64,000 nt of DNA from Blepharisma japonicum (taxonomy: Eukaryota > Ciliophora > Heterotrichea > Heterotrichida > Blepharismidae), in contig CATKHK010000022.1 in the NCBI GenBank assembly GCA_949751835.1, positions 186,001-250,000 of the forward strand. Reading direction: 5' to 3'. Numbering within the stretch: the stretch's first letter is position 1; every line of letters begins with the position of its first letter. This document shows positions 1 through 10,781 of this stretch, one piece after another. The notes beneath the pieces were generated by a model that was not told the origin of the DNA, did not search any database, and saw only the letters and a list, made by a program, of their open reading frames with translations. Made by a program: the position numbers and the translations under genes.

Positions 1-2
1 AC

Positions 3-1913
3 AACCCTTATATAGTAAAATATTATGACTCTTTCATAGAAGCCCAAACACTTCACATTATCATGGAATTTTGCGACAAAGGCGATCTCAGCCGACACAT
101 AAAAAATCAAATGGGCAGGCTTCTTCCAGAAAATAAAATTTGAAAATATTTTATTCAGATGTGCTTAGGATTAGAATATTTGCATTCACAAAATGTCCTT
201 CATAGAGACATTAAGAGCATGAATGTGTTTTTAGTTAGAGAAGATTCTATCAGAATTGGCGATTTAGGTGTCGCCAAAGTGCTGTCTAATACAGCTGCAT
301 TTGCCCATACAATGGTAGGTACTCCTTATTATCTTTCTCCGGAACTTTGTGAAGAGAAGCCTTATAATGTAAAAAGTGATGTATGGGCACTAGGATGTGT
401 TTTATATGAGATGTGTACGTTGAAGCATCCATTTGAAGGAGTAAATCAAGGAGCTTTAATATTGAAAATAATTAGGGCTAGCTTTGCTCCTATTAATTCT
501 CAATACTCGGAAGAATTGGTGAGTGTGGTGAACTTGTGCTTGGAAAAAGATTATAGGAATAGGCCAACGGTTTCTGAAATTTTGCAAAGACCTGGAATGA
601 AAGATAGGGCATCTTCCCTTAGTATTATAATTCCATCAGGATCTATATTATCAGATTCTTATATTCCTATAAGACAAGTAGAAAATAATATTTATCATTA
701 CCATAGGATGGATGTTATTGAAGAAGAAAAAAATACGCATTTTCATGATGATAATGAAATAAAACAAGAAAAAGCTAATATGAATAAAAAAGAACGTCCA
801 GTGACAGGAAGACCAAGTTCTGTTATAAATCTAGCTGATATTGTTAGACCCCCTAAAGCACCTGTAATACAAAAGGTAAAAAATATTGAAAAAATAGATA
901 AAGCAGTCATCAAAGAGTTGCAAATTCCTCTTAGTAGGCCTACTTCTGGAAAACTGCTTATAAATATTGATAAACAAGTACAAAGTTCGCCTAAATTAAT
1001 TTCCCCTATCATTCCGAAACAAACTAAAGGAGATTTATTACAAAATCAAGAATTAAATAAAAAGCAAGCCAAAAATTTATCACCTTATTATAACGCCCTA
1101 AAACCTAAATTATTATTGCAACCTAAAAATAGACTATTAAAAGCAGTTTCACGTAAGAAATAATTAGAAAACCAAGAAGATATTTTAGAGGTACAAAATT
1201 TGCCTGATATTCCTAAGCCTAAAAAGGTAGGAATAAAAGACTTAAGGGAAAAAGAAATAAATTCTAGGCCGTTAACTCAACCTTCTAGTGACCAAAAGCT
1301 AAGTCCACCAGCTGCTCAAAGCCAAAGAATTAAATCAAATGAGCGGCCAGTACAAAAAACTGCAGCTTTGCGAAAAGAGCCACTTATCTTGCCAAAACAT
1401 ATCCAGCCACATATAAATATATCTTACCAAATTCATAACGATAGTAATGCAGTTATTTCAAATGCAGAAGTAAGCAAAATCCAAAATGGATTCAGACATA
1501 ATGAATCTTTTGAAGAGCAGCCTTCTCCAAATCAGTCTAATTTATATGAAGATGAAAAAATTTTTGAGCAAACAAAAAGTGGCTTGCTAAAGAGATTGTC
1601 TGAAAACGAAAAAACAGAAAATGATTTGGAAAATATAATTGCATTAAATAAAGCAGAAAATATCAAAAAAATTGGAAAACAGAATTTTATGGAGATTTAT
1701 GGACTTTTAAAAGCAAAAGTTATTGTAATTTTCATTCAGAGCCAAGATGAGCCTACAAAAGAAGAGCTTGAGGTAATTGATGGGATTATTAAATCAAAAG
1801 TTTCCAATAACTATGAAGAAATTCAATTATCGCTATTTAAAATTCTAAGTTTAGAAGAAAAGCTTGCCAAATCTCAAGAACTTTCCCGGAAAATTCGATA
1901 CGATTTGTTGTAA
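3..1913 (+). CDS. NIMA-related (NEK-type) protein kinase, 5' end outside the window
   Basis: Ser/Thr kinase of the NEK family. The first visible codons carry the hinge region (MEFCDKGDLSRHI), followed by the catalytic loop HRDIKSMNVFL, the DLG form of the metal-binding motif (IGDLGVAK), GTPYYLSPE and the DVWALGCVLYEM helix; this order and the GTPYYLSPE sequence are NEK hallmarks. The glycine loop and catalytic Lys lie upstream of the window. A TGA at 144-146 must be Trp to keep the kinase domain open (ENKI-W-KYFIQM). A TAA at 1161 lies in a 15-nt intron (1153-1167); removing it joins the kinase to a long basic, Ser/Pro-rich tail and a C-terminal segment ending in TAA at 1911. NEKs commonly act at basal bodies, cilia and in mitosis; the role here is inferred from the family. 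Confidence 0.9.
1153..1167 (+). other. 15-nt intron in the NEK kinase gene
   Basis: GTAAGAAATAATTAG, which contains the TAA that would otherwise end the gene. Excision keeps the frame and joins two coding stretches. A is at position 10. Confidence 0.85.
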
Positions 1914-1945
1914 AAATTAATTTTTCACAAACTAAATATACTAAA

Positions 1946-2884
1946 ATGGCTTTTGATAAAGCAAAGCAGATCTCTTATCTTATATCAGCAGACACCAGAG
2001 AAGAAGAAGACATCGGTTCTTATTCTTTCGAACATTTAAGAATGGGAGGTGCTTACTGGACTATTGGTGGCTTAAGCTTATTAAAAAGTTTAAACGAAGA
2101 CAGAAAAGAAGAAATAGTCAACTGAATTCTCCAATGCCAGCATGAAAGCGGTGGCTTTGGAGGGAATTTAAAGCATGATCCTCACATAACAAATACACAC
2201 TACGCAGTTTTGGTATTGGCACTTTATAATTCGCTGCACCTGATCGATCCTGATAGAATTGCATCATACATAGCTTCACTTCAAAATCCTGATGGTTCTT
2301 TTAAAGGAGATGAATGGGGAGAGACTGATCTTCGCTTTATTTATTGTGGATTTTCAAGCTTGAAATTGTTGAATAGACTTCATAAAATTGATGTTCAGCT
2401 ATCTGTCGATTATATTCTTAGATGTAAAAATTTTGAAGGAGCTTTTGGGGCTGTACCAGACGCTGAATCTCATGCAGCTTATACTTTTTGTGCAGTTGGA
2501 GCACTTGCAGTTGTTGATAGGCTTGATTTAATAGATGCAGACGAGCTTGGATATTGAATGATGCTTCGGCAAACTGAATCAGGCGGCTTTAATGGGAGAC
2601 CTGAAAAACTTCCAGATGTCTGCTATTCATGGTGGATTCTTTCTACTTTCTTTATGATAAACAGGCAGCATTGGGTTAATTATGAAGCTTTATCAGAATT
2701 TATTAACAGAGCACAAGATTTAGAAGGCAAAGGAGGAATCGCTGACCGAGCTGGAAATGAAACAGACGTTTTTCATACCTTTTTTGGAATTGCTGGACTA
2801 TCACTCATGGGATATCACGATTTGGAAAAAATTGACCCTATTTATGCTTTGCCAGAGCCCATACTAAAAAACATCTTAGGTTAA
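1946..2884 (+). CDS. RABGGTB: Rab geranylgeranyltransferase (GGTase-II) beta subunit
   Basis: Catalytic beta subunit of the enzyme that adds geranylgeranyl groups to C-terminal cysteines of Rab GTPases. The 312-residue product (human about 331) shows the repeated prenyltransferase alpha-alpha barrel motifs: EHLRMGGAYW, QHESGGFGGN, QNPDGSFKGD, CKNFEGAFGAVPDAESHAAYTF, SGGFNGRPEKLPDVCYSWW, DVFHTFFGIAGLSLMGY and YALP near the end. The zinc ligands are expected in the D...C...H set, visible as LPDVCYSWW and TDVFHTF. TGA at 2126 (VNW) and 2555 (GYW) are read as Trp; the second matches the Trp/aromatic of LGWW in other species. No intron is needed. The start is the first ATG, 32 nt after the upstream kinase stop. 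Subfamily assignment over farnesyltransferase beta rests on the very close motif match. Confidence 0.95.
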
Positions 2885-2956
2885 TTTACAAAAATTAATA
2901 ATATTTAGATATTTCTGAAGAATCCTATAAATACTAAATCTCAGCAAGGCTTTCAT

Positions 2957-3029
2957 GCGGCTTTGGCTCAGTCGGTAGAGCGCGAGTCTCATAATCTCGA
3001 GGTCGTGAGTTCAATCCTCACAAGCCGCA
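2957..3029 (+). tRNA. tRNA-Met (CAT), elongator type
   Basis: A 73-nt cloverleaf: acceptor stem GCGGCTT/AAGCCGC, D arm GCTC...GAGC, anticodon arm CGAGT-CTCATAA-TCTCG with CAT anticodon and the U-U pair next to the loop also present in other elongator Met tRNAs, T arm GTGAG-TTCAATC-CTCAC, discriminator A. It is followed by a run of seven T, a usual RNA polymerase III terminator. No intron. The acceptor stem opens with G-C, not the A-U of eukaryotic initiators. Confidence 0.95.
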
Positions 3030-3036
3030 TTTTTTT
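3030..3036 (+). terminator. Pol III T-run terminator after tRNA-Met
   Basis: Seven consecutive T immediately after the tRNA discriminator base. Confidence 0.7.
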
Positions 3037-3077
3037 GGAAACTCATTTTTAGCTTTTACAAGGTTTATATTAAGTTA

Positions 3078-3428
3078 TTATTTCTCTTCAGATTTTGTAT
3101 CTCCTGCGTGAGGTAAAATTTCCATCTTTTGTTTTCAGCAGCAAAATATCCTGTAAAACATAATTTTGCATTTATTTCCCCTTAGATTGTCAGGCTCAAG
3201 AACAGCTTCGTTAAGTGCTTCTGGGATAAACGGATTCCTGTCAGAAATATCACTTTTATCTTTGCTATGAAGTTCGCTAGAGCTTGGATGGATGTCCCTT
3301 CAAGGATCTGAGATAAATTTGTTCCCAAGACGGTTATTGCGGTCTCTTTCTATGATTTCTATCAGCTCGCTAGCCTGTTTATACAATACTGAAGGTAAAA
3401 CTATGTTAATTTTTCTAGTTTTATTCAT
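3078..3428 (-). CDS. small hypothetical protein (116 aa)
   Basis: Open frame of 117 codons on the minus strand from ATG at 3428 to TAA at 3078 when two TGA are read as Trp (DPW-RDIHPSS and FCCW-KQKM). Base composition and codon use look coding compared with the very AT-rich DNA on its upstream side. The product is polar with a short CC-containing hydrophobic patch (FYRIFCCW) that could be palmitoylated. It lies between the tRNA and 450 nt of AT-rich spacer. I recognise no family; it could be a lineage-specific gene or, less likely, a chance frame. Confidence 0.5.
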
Positions 3429-3883
3429 TTCATTTATTAATTTGATTTTTGTTTTCAGATATCTTAAAACCAAAAAGCTGCTATATTTATAGTTTTATAA
3501 ATAAATTAGGTGAAATTTTATACTTGATTTTATTAAGATGTATAAATAAACTTAGATTTTTAGGAGCTGGATTTTTTAAAAATTATTTTCATACGCAAAT
3601 ATATCATGATTGCCTAATTTCCAAAAATATCAAAAATTTCACTATTATTATCTTGAAATTTGCTTTTTTATCTTGATTATTGCATAAGTTTAGCTATTTA
3701 TAATGAATTAGTGATATATCCTAAGTATCAATTATTTTATTTATTGATTTTATTTAAATGCCAAAATAAAATGCTAATAAAACCCTCAGTAAAACTTTAT
3801 TGACATTTTTAATAACGAACCAACAAAATTAAATTATGTATTAAGCTTATACCAATTTTTCATAGTAATTTAATCTCAAAAAT
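3429..3883. other. intergenic spacer, AT-rich
   Basis: Very AT-rich. Short open frames exist but show no family signal or coding-like composition. No motif seen. Confidence 0.6.
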
Positions 3884-5005
3884 ATGCGAAGATCATCGTC
3901 TCCAAGAACACCTAATGAGAAACTCCCGAAATCCCCTCAAAAAGTTCAATTAATGCCTTCTTTTTCACAACCTTTAATAGTCGGCTTAAGTCCGGTTTAT
4001 GAAAGATTGAGCATAACAAGACGACAAGAAAAAAAAATCACCGAAGAAGAAAAAGAAACGGAATTCAATATTCTCTGTATCAACTGTCAAAATCTTATAA
4101 ATGTTAATATTATTGAAGAACACTCATTAGTATGCACCAGAGTATCAGAAAACGTACTGGAAGTTGAATCTGGATCCTTCTTAACGCAAACCAACTTTAA
4201 ACTTCAAAAACTTGAAAAATGTTTATCTGATATAGCGACTACTCCTGGGCTTCGCCCAGGTGATAAAAATTACATAGCAATTTTATCACGGTTATGCAGT
4301 AAAATCACCAACCTAACTCCTACAGCTTTTAAAGATAATTCTGAAGTTCTTATTTCCCTAAGCTCTTTATTAATCACCTTTCGAGGTTCTTTATCTATAA
4401 GAATTTATGCTGACCGTTTACAATCCTTAGCCCAAGACCAAAAACTTGCTATCCAAGAATACGAAATTGAACAAAAAAAGCAAGAAGTCGATAAACTAAG
4501 GACAGACGTTGAAAAATACAAATCCAGAGCTACAATTCTACAAAGATCGCTATTAAAACACCCAGGAATCAAAGAAACTGAAATAAATCGAAAATTAGAA
4601 GAAATTTCTAGTGAAATTTCCAGCTTCAGAAGTGGAAATACCTCAGCAGTAAGTTCATCCACTTTTGATGAAGATTCAACAAAAGTTGAAGAATATGAAG
4701 AAAATATTCCGGAGAGGTCAAGTAGCGCTGATAATTTACAAAGATTTTTTTATTCAATTTGCCTTGGGATAAAAATGAAATCGGCAACAAATAGCCAAAT
4801 TCAAAATATTGATATACAAAAACTTTATAATGAGGTCCAAAAAAATAATGTGCCAATTGAAAATTGAAATACGTGAGTAGTGCAAGCTTTAAAAAATCCT
4901 GAAAGGTGGATTGAAAGGAAAATTAAGTCATCTAGGAGGAGGCAACCAAGGAGTTCATTTTTGAAGGAGCAATATTTTGAAACAATTGTTGAAGAAGAAG
5001 CGTAG
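3884..5005 (+). CDS. C2HC zinc-finger and coiled-coil protein
   Basis: Reads 373 residues from ATG 3884 to TAG 5003 with TGA as Trp at two sites (ENW-NTW near 4865-4874). Residues about 65-85 carry C-x2-C...H-x4-C (LCINCQNLIN...EEHSLVC), a C2HC finger of the type found in centrosomal/ciliary coiled-coil proteins. A helical, charged stretch (about residues 180-245, EYEIEQKKQEVDKLRTDVEK) predicts a coiled coil. The N terminus is Ser/Pro-rich with SPR/SPQ sites suited to proline-directed kinases. C terminus basic (RRRQPRSS) then acidic. Function not recognised; a structural cytoskeletal role is a guess from architecture. Confidence 0.75.
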
Positions 5006-5158
5006 TATGATAGTAAGATGCTAAATAATATAGTATTTAAAATCATATAAACTTGGATATTAACATTAATGCAATACTTGGCTTGCTTTTATATGTAATA
5101 ATATCTAATGTTAACCGTTTTTAAGTACTGGCCATAAAAAGTATAAATGGACATAAAA

Positions 5159-6175
5159 ATGGGGAATATTTGCTGCTGAGGCCAACACTCAATACAAGCA
5201 TATAAAGACATTCAAATCGCATGCCCAAACTATGATTCTCAGCTACACACATCTTACGACTATCAAAGGACAACTGGAGACTTATCATTAAGCAATGTTG
5301 ATAATTTTTCCTTATCTTGTATCAATCCATTTAAATTACATAATCGCATTAGATGACGTAAAGGTGACCTTATTGGTGAAGGGTCTTATGCCAAGGTTTA
5401 TCAATGTATAAATCTTGATTCAGGGGAAATTTTTGCGATTAAAAGTATAAAATTTGAGTCATTAGAATGAGATAATGAGTGAAAACAAATAAATCAAGAA
5501 ATTAATTTATTGAAAGATGTAAATCATAAGAATATTATCAGGTATTATCAGACTGATATTGATTATTGTAGCCAAACTGTTGATATTATGGTTGAATATG
5601 TTTCTAATGGAACTTTGAAAAAGCTGATTAATAAATATGGACGATTAGAAATCGGAATTATCAGAAATTATGCAAAACAAATTTTAAATGGTCTAGTATA
5701 TATTCATGATAAACGAATAATTCATAGAGATTTGAAGCCTGCCAATATTTTAATTACAGGTGATGGGGTAATTAAATTGGCTGATTTTGGATCAAGCAAG
5801 AAAATAAATAAAGATAATGCAAAAAATAAAGCAGGATCAATGAAAGGAAGCCCATATTGGATGGCACCTGAAATAGCATTAAAAAAGAGGCATGGCTTTT
5901 CTTCCGATATATGATCTCTTGGATGTGTTATTATTGATATGGCCACAGGAAAGCCTCCATGATCAAATTACTCACAATATACAAAAGATGTATTGAAGAT
6001 GCTTAGAAGCCCTAATCATCTACCTGATATTCCAAATAGAGATCCAATTCTTGAAGACTTTATAAGAGCTTGCTTACAAAGAAATCCACGGGCAAGGCCA
6101 ACTGCCAAGCAGCTATTGGGTCATAAATTTATAGCAAATTATCATGCAGGTCAAGAAAATGCTATCTTTAATTAA
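5159..6175 (+). CDS. MAP3K (STE11/MEKK)-like protein kinase with N-terminal lipidation signal
   Basis: 338-residue kinase. The chosen ATG gives MGNICCWGQ, a Gly-2 myristoylation context followed by two Cys suited to palmitoylation; an in-frame ATG 12 nt upstream would bury it. Catalytic domain: glycine loop IGEGSYAKVYQC, AIKSIKFE (catalytic Lys), NHKNIIRYYQT, HRDLKPANIL, ADFGSSK, GSPYWMAPE and the SDIW-SLGCVIIDMA helix, ending in HKF. GSPYWMAPE and DFGSSK are typical of MAP3Ks such as MEKK/ANP. TGA is Trp at five or more sites, including the invariant SDIW and the PPW of the following loop. Likely membrane-bound activator of a MAPK cascade; substrates unknown. Confidence 0.9.
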
Positions 6176-6889
6176 AAAAATGATAAGCTGACAAAAGCGT
6201 AAATAAAATTGGATATTTTATATTTTTTTATTTTTTTAAGGCAATAAAGATGAAGCCAAATAAATAATTGACTGATATTTTTTTTCTTTTATAAGAAACC
6301 GATTATAATATCAAAAAAATAAAGATATTGCTTCAATCAATTTATGTAATATAAATAAAATTGTATAAAGATTCTAAATAACTTTAATAGTTTTCTGGTA
6401 AATGGGCAAATAATTATGAAATTAATAGATTAAAGAAGTATTGACGAATAAATGCCATATTATAAAAAAGAGTAAAAGGGAATTATCTATTCTTTGAATT
6501 AAGTATTTTGGAATTTTAGAAATTTTCCAGTTTTTTACAATATGGCTTCATATCAACAAAAAAACTCAAAAAAAGAAAATTACTACTCAAATTATTTTTC
6601 TTATGCTTATAGAAAAAAAATAACTAAATTATTTCATTTATTTCCAAGAAATATTAATTCTTGGAGTTAAATCAGCTTTATTTCTATCAAGACACCATTT
6701 AGTGATTCTAATTTTCTATTAAAAATATAAAGCAGAATATGCAAAATCTGAACACAAAATTTACATATTATCCTAACCTAATTATAAACAGTTATAATAA
6801 ATCTAAGAATTTTCTTATAAAATTATTATTTTCAAAGTATCACTCGATTACTTCATTTTATCTTAAAATAAGTTATATATTTTTTATTT
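6176..6889. other. intergenic region, 714 nt, AT-rich
   Basis: Holds only weak short frames, for example a 42-codon frame at 6542-6670 rich in Lys, Asn and Tyr, which is what AT-rich DNA gives by chance. No RNA gene or repeat seen. Confidence 0.5.
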
Positions 6890-9800
6890 ATGAAGCACTT
6901 ATATCACAAGATTTCAACAGTTGATGACGGAGCTCGATCAACACCTATAATTCAACTTCAAGGAGATGAAAACATTTTAGATTTCCTTTTTGTCAAAACA
7001 CCTAAAATTGACACAAAAAAGCTCAAAAAAATCTCGCCAAGCCAAACACTGAACAAGAAAAGCAGTCTAAAATTATTAGGCGTAAATGAAATCAATGACT
7101 TTTTTAAATCTGATAAAGAAAAAAACCAGCGCTTAATGACAAGGGAAACCCCAACAAGAGATGTTTCTCATTTAAAAGATAAAATTTCATTACCATCAAT
7201 TGAGCCAAAATTAATTCAAAGTGTCTTTCCTACAAATATAAAACACTTACAGAAATTAGTAGTAAATGAAGAATTACTGGGATCAAGCTGCCCTACTAGC
7301 CCAGGATTTCTTACTCCTTTGCCTTGTAGAAAAGAAGAGTGCAACGACTATACCTTGCAAACTCAACGAATAAAAAGATCTCACAGAAATAACTCCTGCT
7401 CGATCCCTGATATCTATGAAAACGAAAAAATAGATTTAGGCAATCCTGCAGGCCGGCAAGATGTCGAAAACCTCAACAAATGGCTGCAATTTATGAAAGA
7501 TAAAATTGTCGGACTAAACAAAAATATCGAAGACATTAGCAAAAACTCACAAAAAGAGCTGTTTCTAATATACAATATTTGTGCAAAAGAAATAATCAGA
7601 CAAGTTGCTGTGCATTGTGTAGAGAGAGGAGAAATGCTTAAAGAAGTTGTTGATATGCTAGTAAAAATAAAATTACTGAAAATTAGCAGAATGAGGGAAA
7701 GTATAAAGATAATTGAGGAAAATATGAGAAAAGAGGTGGAAAATGAAAAAAATAAAAGAATTAGATTAACAGATGATTACGAGCAAAAAATTGCGGAATT
7801 AAATGAAATTATTGTACAAAAAACAAATTCAAAGCTGAGATTAAAATCTAAATTTGAGTCTCTAAAGAAGCAGAATGAAATTTTAAAAAAACAAACTTTT
7901 GATATAACAGAAGGAGCAAGACGTGGCAGCTTATTTACTTTTGGATCATTGACACCTTTATTGAGCAAAAATGTTCTTAGAAGTGCTAAATCTAAAAGAT
8001 CAAGTTACCGAGCTTCATCAATAGGAAGTGCGACATCAGAAGACGAAAATCGGAGTGCTTTAATAGATGAAAGTAATATTTCTAGCGCAACAAATGCTCA
8101 AATTAATACACCAGCTATGGAAATTCAAATACTTAAAGACCCAAGCCTTGAAAATGAAAATCCTTCACAAGACGGAAAACAATTTCAAGAAGCATCATGC
8201 CAATGGGATTTATTTGACATAGAAAATATAAGCGACAACCCAAACCTCGATTTTCCAAAGCCTGGACCAGATGGGATTTTTAGTGATATTGAAGAAGAAA
8301 AATACGAAAATTTAGAAATAATAGATGAAAAAGAAGAATGCGATTTAGACTTAATGGACGAAGAAAGATTCCTTCAACTTGGAATGAATGAAAAAGATAT
8401 AATTGAAAATAACAGCGATATCGCTGAAATAAGCGAAATTAATGTAGAAAGACCTCTAATAGAATCGAGCATATCTGAACAAATAATCACAAAAAAAGAA
8501 TATGAAGAAGAGGAAAGAAATAAATCATACTGCTGTGAAAATATAAAGCATAATGAGACTGAAAAAAATGAAGAAGAAAGCAATTCTGATATACAACGCG
8601 ATAATAATTTATCAAGAATTCTTCAGCAAAAACAATCAAAATTGAATTTTATTACGTTTTTGATCAAGAAAAAAATTATAATTCTTAAGAATTTAAATAA
8701 GGAAATTACAGAGAAAAAACAACAATTACAGTATTCTGATATGTCAGACCACGTATCAATGGTCTTGGCAAATGAAAAAAATATTTCTGGTCTGCAATCA
8801 ATTTTTAATCAATCTGGAAGACAAATTTCAGCTTCAGACAGATCATCAATTTCAGTATCAGAGCGTGATAGCTTTTTATCAGAAGAGCTTAACGAATCTG
8901 AAGCAAGCTACGATAATTCATCAAACCCAGAAGAAGATAAAACTGATGAATTTTTGCAAGGAGATGAAAAAGCTCCTATTAAGCACAGTGATGCTATATC
9001 AATCAAATCAAGAGGACGAAAATTAACTAAATATCACAGAAGACATGAATCTAACACGGACGAAAACAAGCAAAATTTGGAAAATCCAAATTATTATAAT
9101 CCTTTGGAAACTAATGAGACTGAAACCCCAAGCACTGGAAGAACTTTTGATTATTCACCTTTGCATATTAATGAACCAACGAAATTAGAAACAAATACAT
9201 CAACTGAAGATAATGCAATTGAAAATCAGTATCAAATTTCTTCAATTAGCTATTCTAACGTCTTAGAGATCCCAGAAATTACTAGAGCCTCCAAAAGAAT
9301 TGCCACAATGTTTCCAGGCAAAATAACAAAGCAACCAACTGAAGAAGATCTTATTATCCAAAAAATAAACACTGAAACTCTAATAGCATCAGAAGAAGCA
9401 AAAACTCAAATTATAAGAAATTCAAACCCTAGGCTTACTTTTCACACAAAAAAAGAAAAACAATCAACAACAAAATTCAAAATTTTCCATTTCCAGCGAA
9501 AAGAAACAATTATGCAGAAAAAAATTATAAACCCTGCCCCAGCACTATTAGAAAAATTCATAACAAGAAAAATGGAAAGAATTAGGAAAAAATCAACTAT
9601 GACAAGAAAAATGGTACATAGGCTGATTAGCTCAATTTATTCAGCCTGCTTAGCAAAAGTAGCGTCTGGATTATATTTAGATGGGCTTGTAGAACAAACT
9701 TATGATGAATTTATGCAGAAATACAGCAACAAAAAGACATCAGAGAAAAAATTCTTTGAATTTATTTCTTCTTTATTTAATTCAATAGACAGTAAAAGGG

Positions 9801-10663
9801 CTGTAAACTTTATGAGGTTTATAGGTGCCGCTAAAAGAATAGGAATCACAAATTTTTCAAAATTAAGCTTTGTGTTTTATATCCAAGCTTATCATTCCAT
9901 GATCAGCTCAAACAAAGGAATTTTAGTTGCGTATGACGATACAGCTGAGCGAGCTATGATACCAAAATCAAGAGCCACTGAGTTCTTAAATACCAAAATG
10001 GAAGCAATTATTGATAAACAAGCACATTCTAGGCTATCAGTCACAATTGAGCAGATTACTGTCCCTGACCCTAAAAAAATAAACACTTCAGGACTTGTTG
10101 AAATTGAAGCTGTTTTAGAACTCTTTGTAGAAGCCCACGAAGAATATCAAAATAAAATAAATCAAGGGCTTTATATGTTGGTTGAGGCTATAAGATTCAA
10201 TGAAGACAAAACTCAGCTTACTTTCGCAGAATTTTTAATTTTAGCTCGAATAGTTTCTCCTCACAAATATCAATCCTCCAAAGACGACATAAAAAAATGA
10301 ATTGATAATTTAAAAGATGATGAAGAAATTAACCAGCTTGAAGAAATTTTTGGAAAATGCGTAGAAAAGAATTTATTAAGTATTGGCGATGTAAATTCGT
10401 TTTATAGTCCAAAAGAGGAACTTAATAGTGAAAATGTGCTACGAGAAATAAATTTAAGTAAAGAAACAATGATGGATATTATTGATAAAATGAGAGAAAC
10501 TAGTGAAAAGAAGTGGGTATCACTTAGCGAAGAGGAATGGGTAAAGAAAATCGATAATTGTTTAGAAAGCGTGATGGCGAGAAATCCTGCAGAAGCAATG
10601 CTGGCTTGGAAAATATACAAAGCAGAACTTTTGAGGATTTATGAAATTATTGAATCGAAATAA
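6890..10663 (+). CDS. AXDND1-like protein with axonemal dynein light chain domain
   Basis: A 1257-residue protein; one TGA (10298) is read as Trp and extends it by about 120 residues to TAA at 10661. Residues about 220-340 resemble the axonemal dynein light chain domain (p28/DNALI1, also AXDND1): ELFLIYNICAKEIIRQVAVHC, then VERGEMLKEVVDML followed by a long charged coiled coil; other members show an INCAERGLLLLRV-like stretch at this place. The N terminus is Ser/Thr-Pro-rich, the middle strongly acidic and disordered, and a folded helical C-terminal region (from about residue 900) has no family I recognise. Size and single central domain favour AXDND1 over the short p28 chain. Likely role: ciliary axoneme assembly. 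Confidence 0.7.
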
Positions 10664-10781
10664 AGTTTCAAAATATTTATTTATAAATAATTTTAAACTA
10701 ACATATTAACAGAATTTAGAATATAAATAATACTAGCTTGGTATTTTTATAGAATTAATAAACATTAAATATATTTAGGTG

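Noticed and set aside
3449-3676. 75-codon plus-strand frame
   Set aside because: AT-rich composition with Ile/Lys/Asn/Tyr only; no family signal, no proper context.
6739-6924. 61-codon frame overlapping the start of the AXDND1-like gene
   Set aside because: Chance frame in AT-rich leader, out of frame with the real gene.
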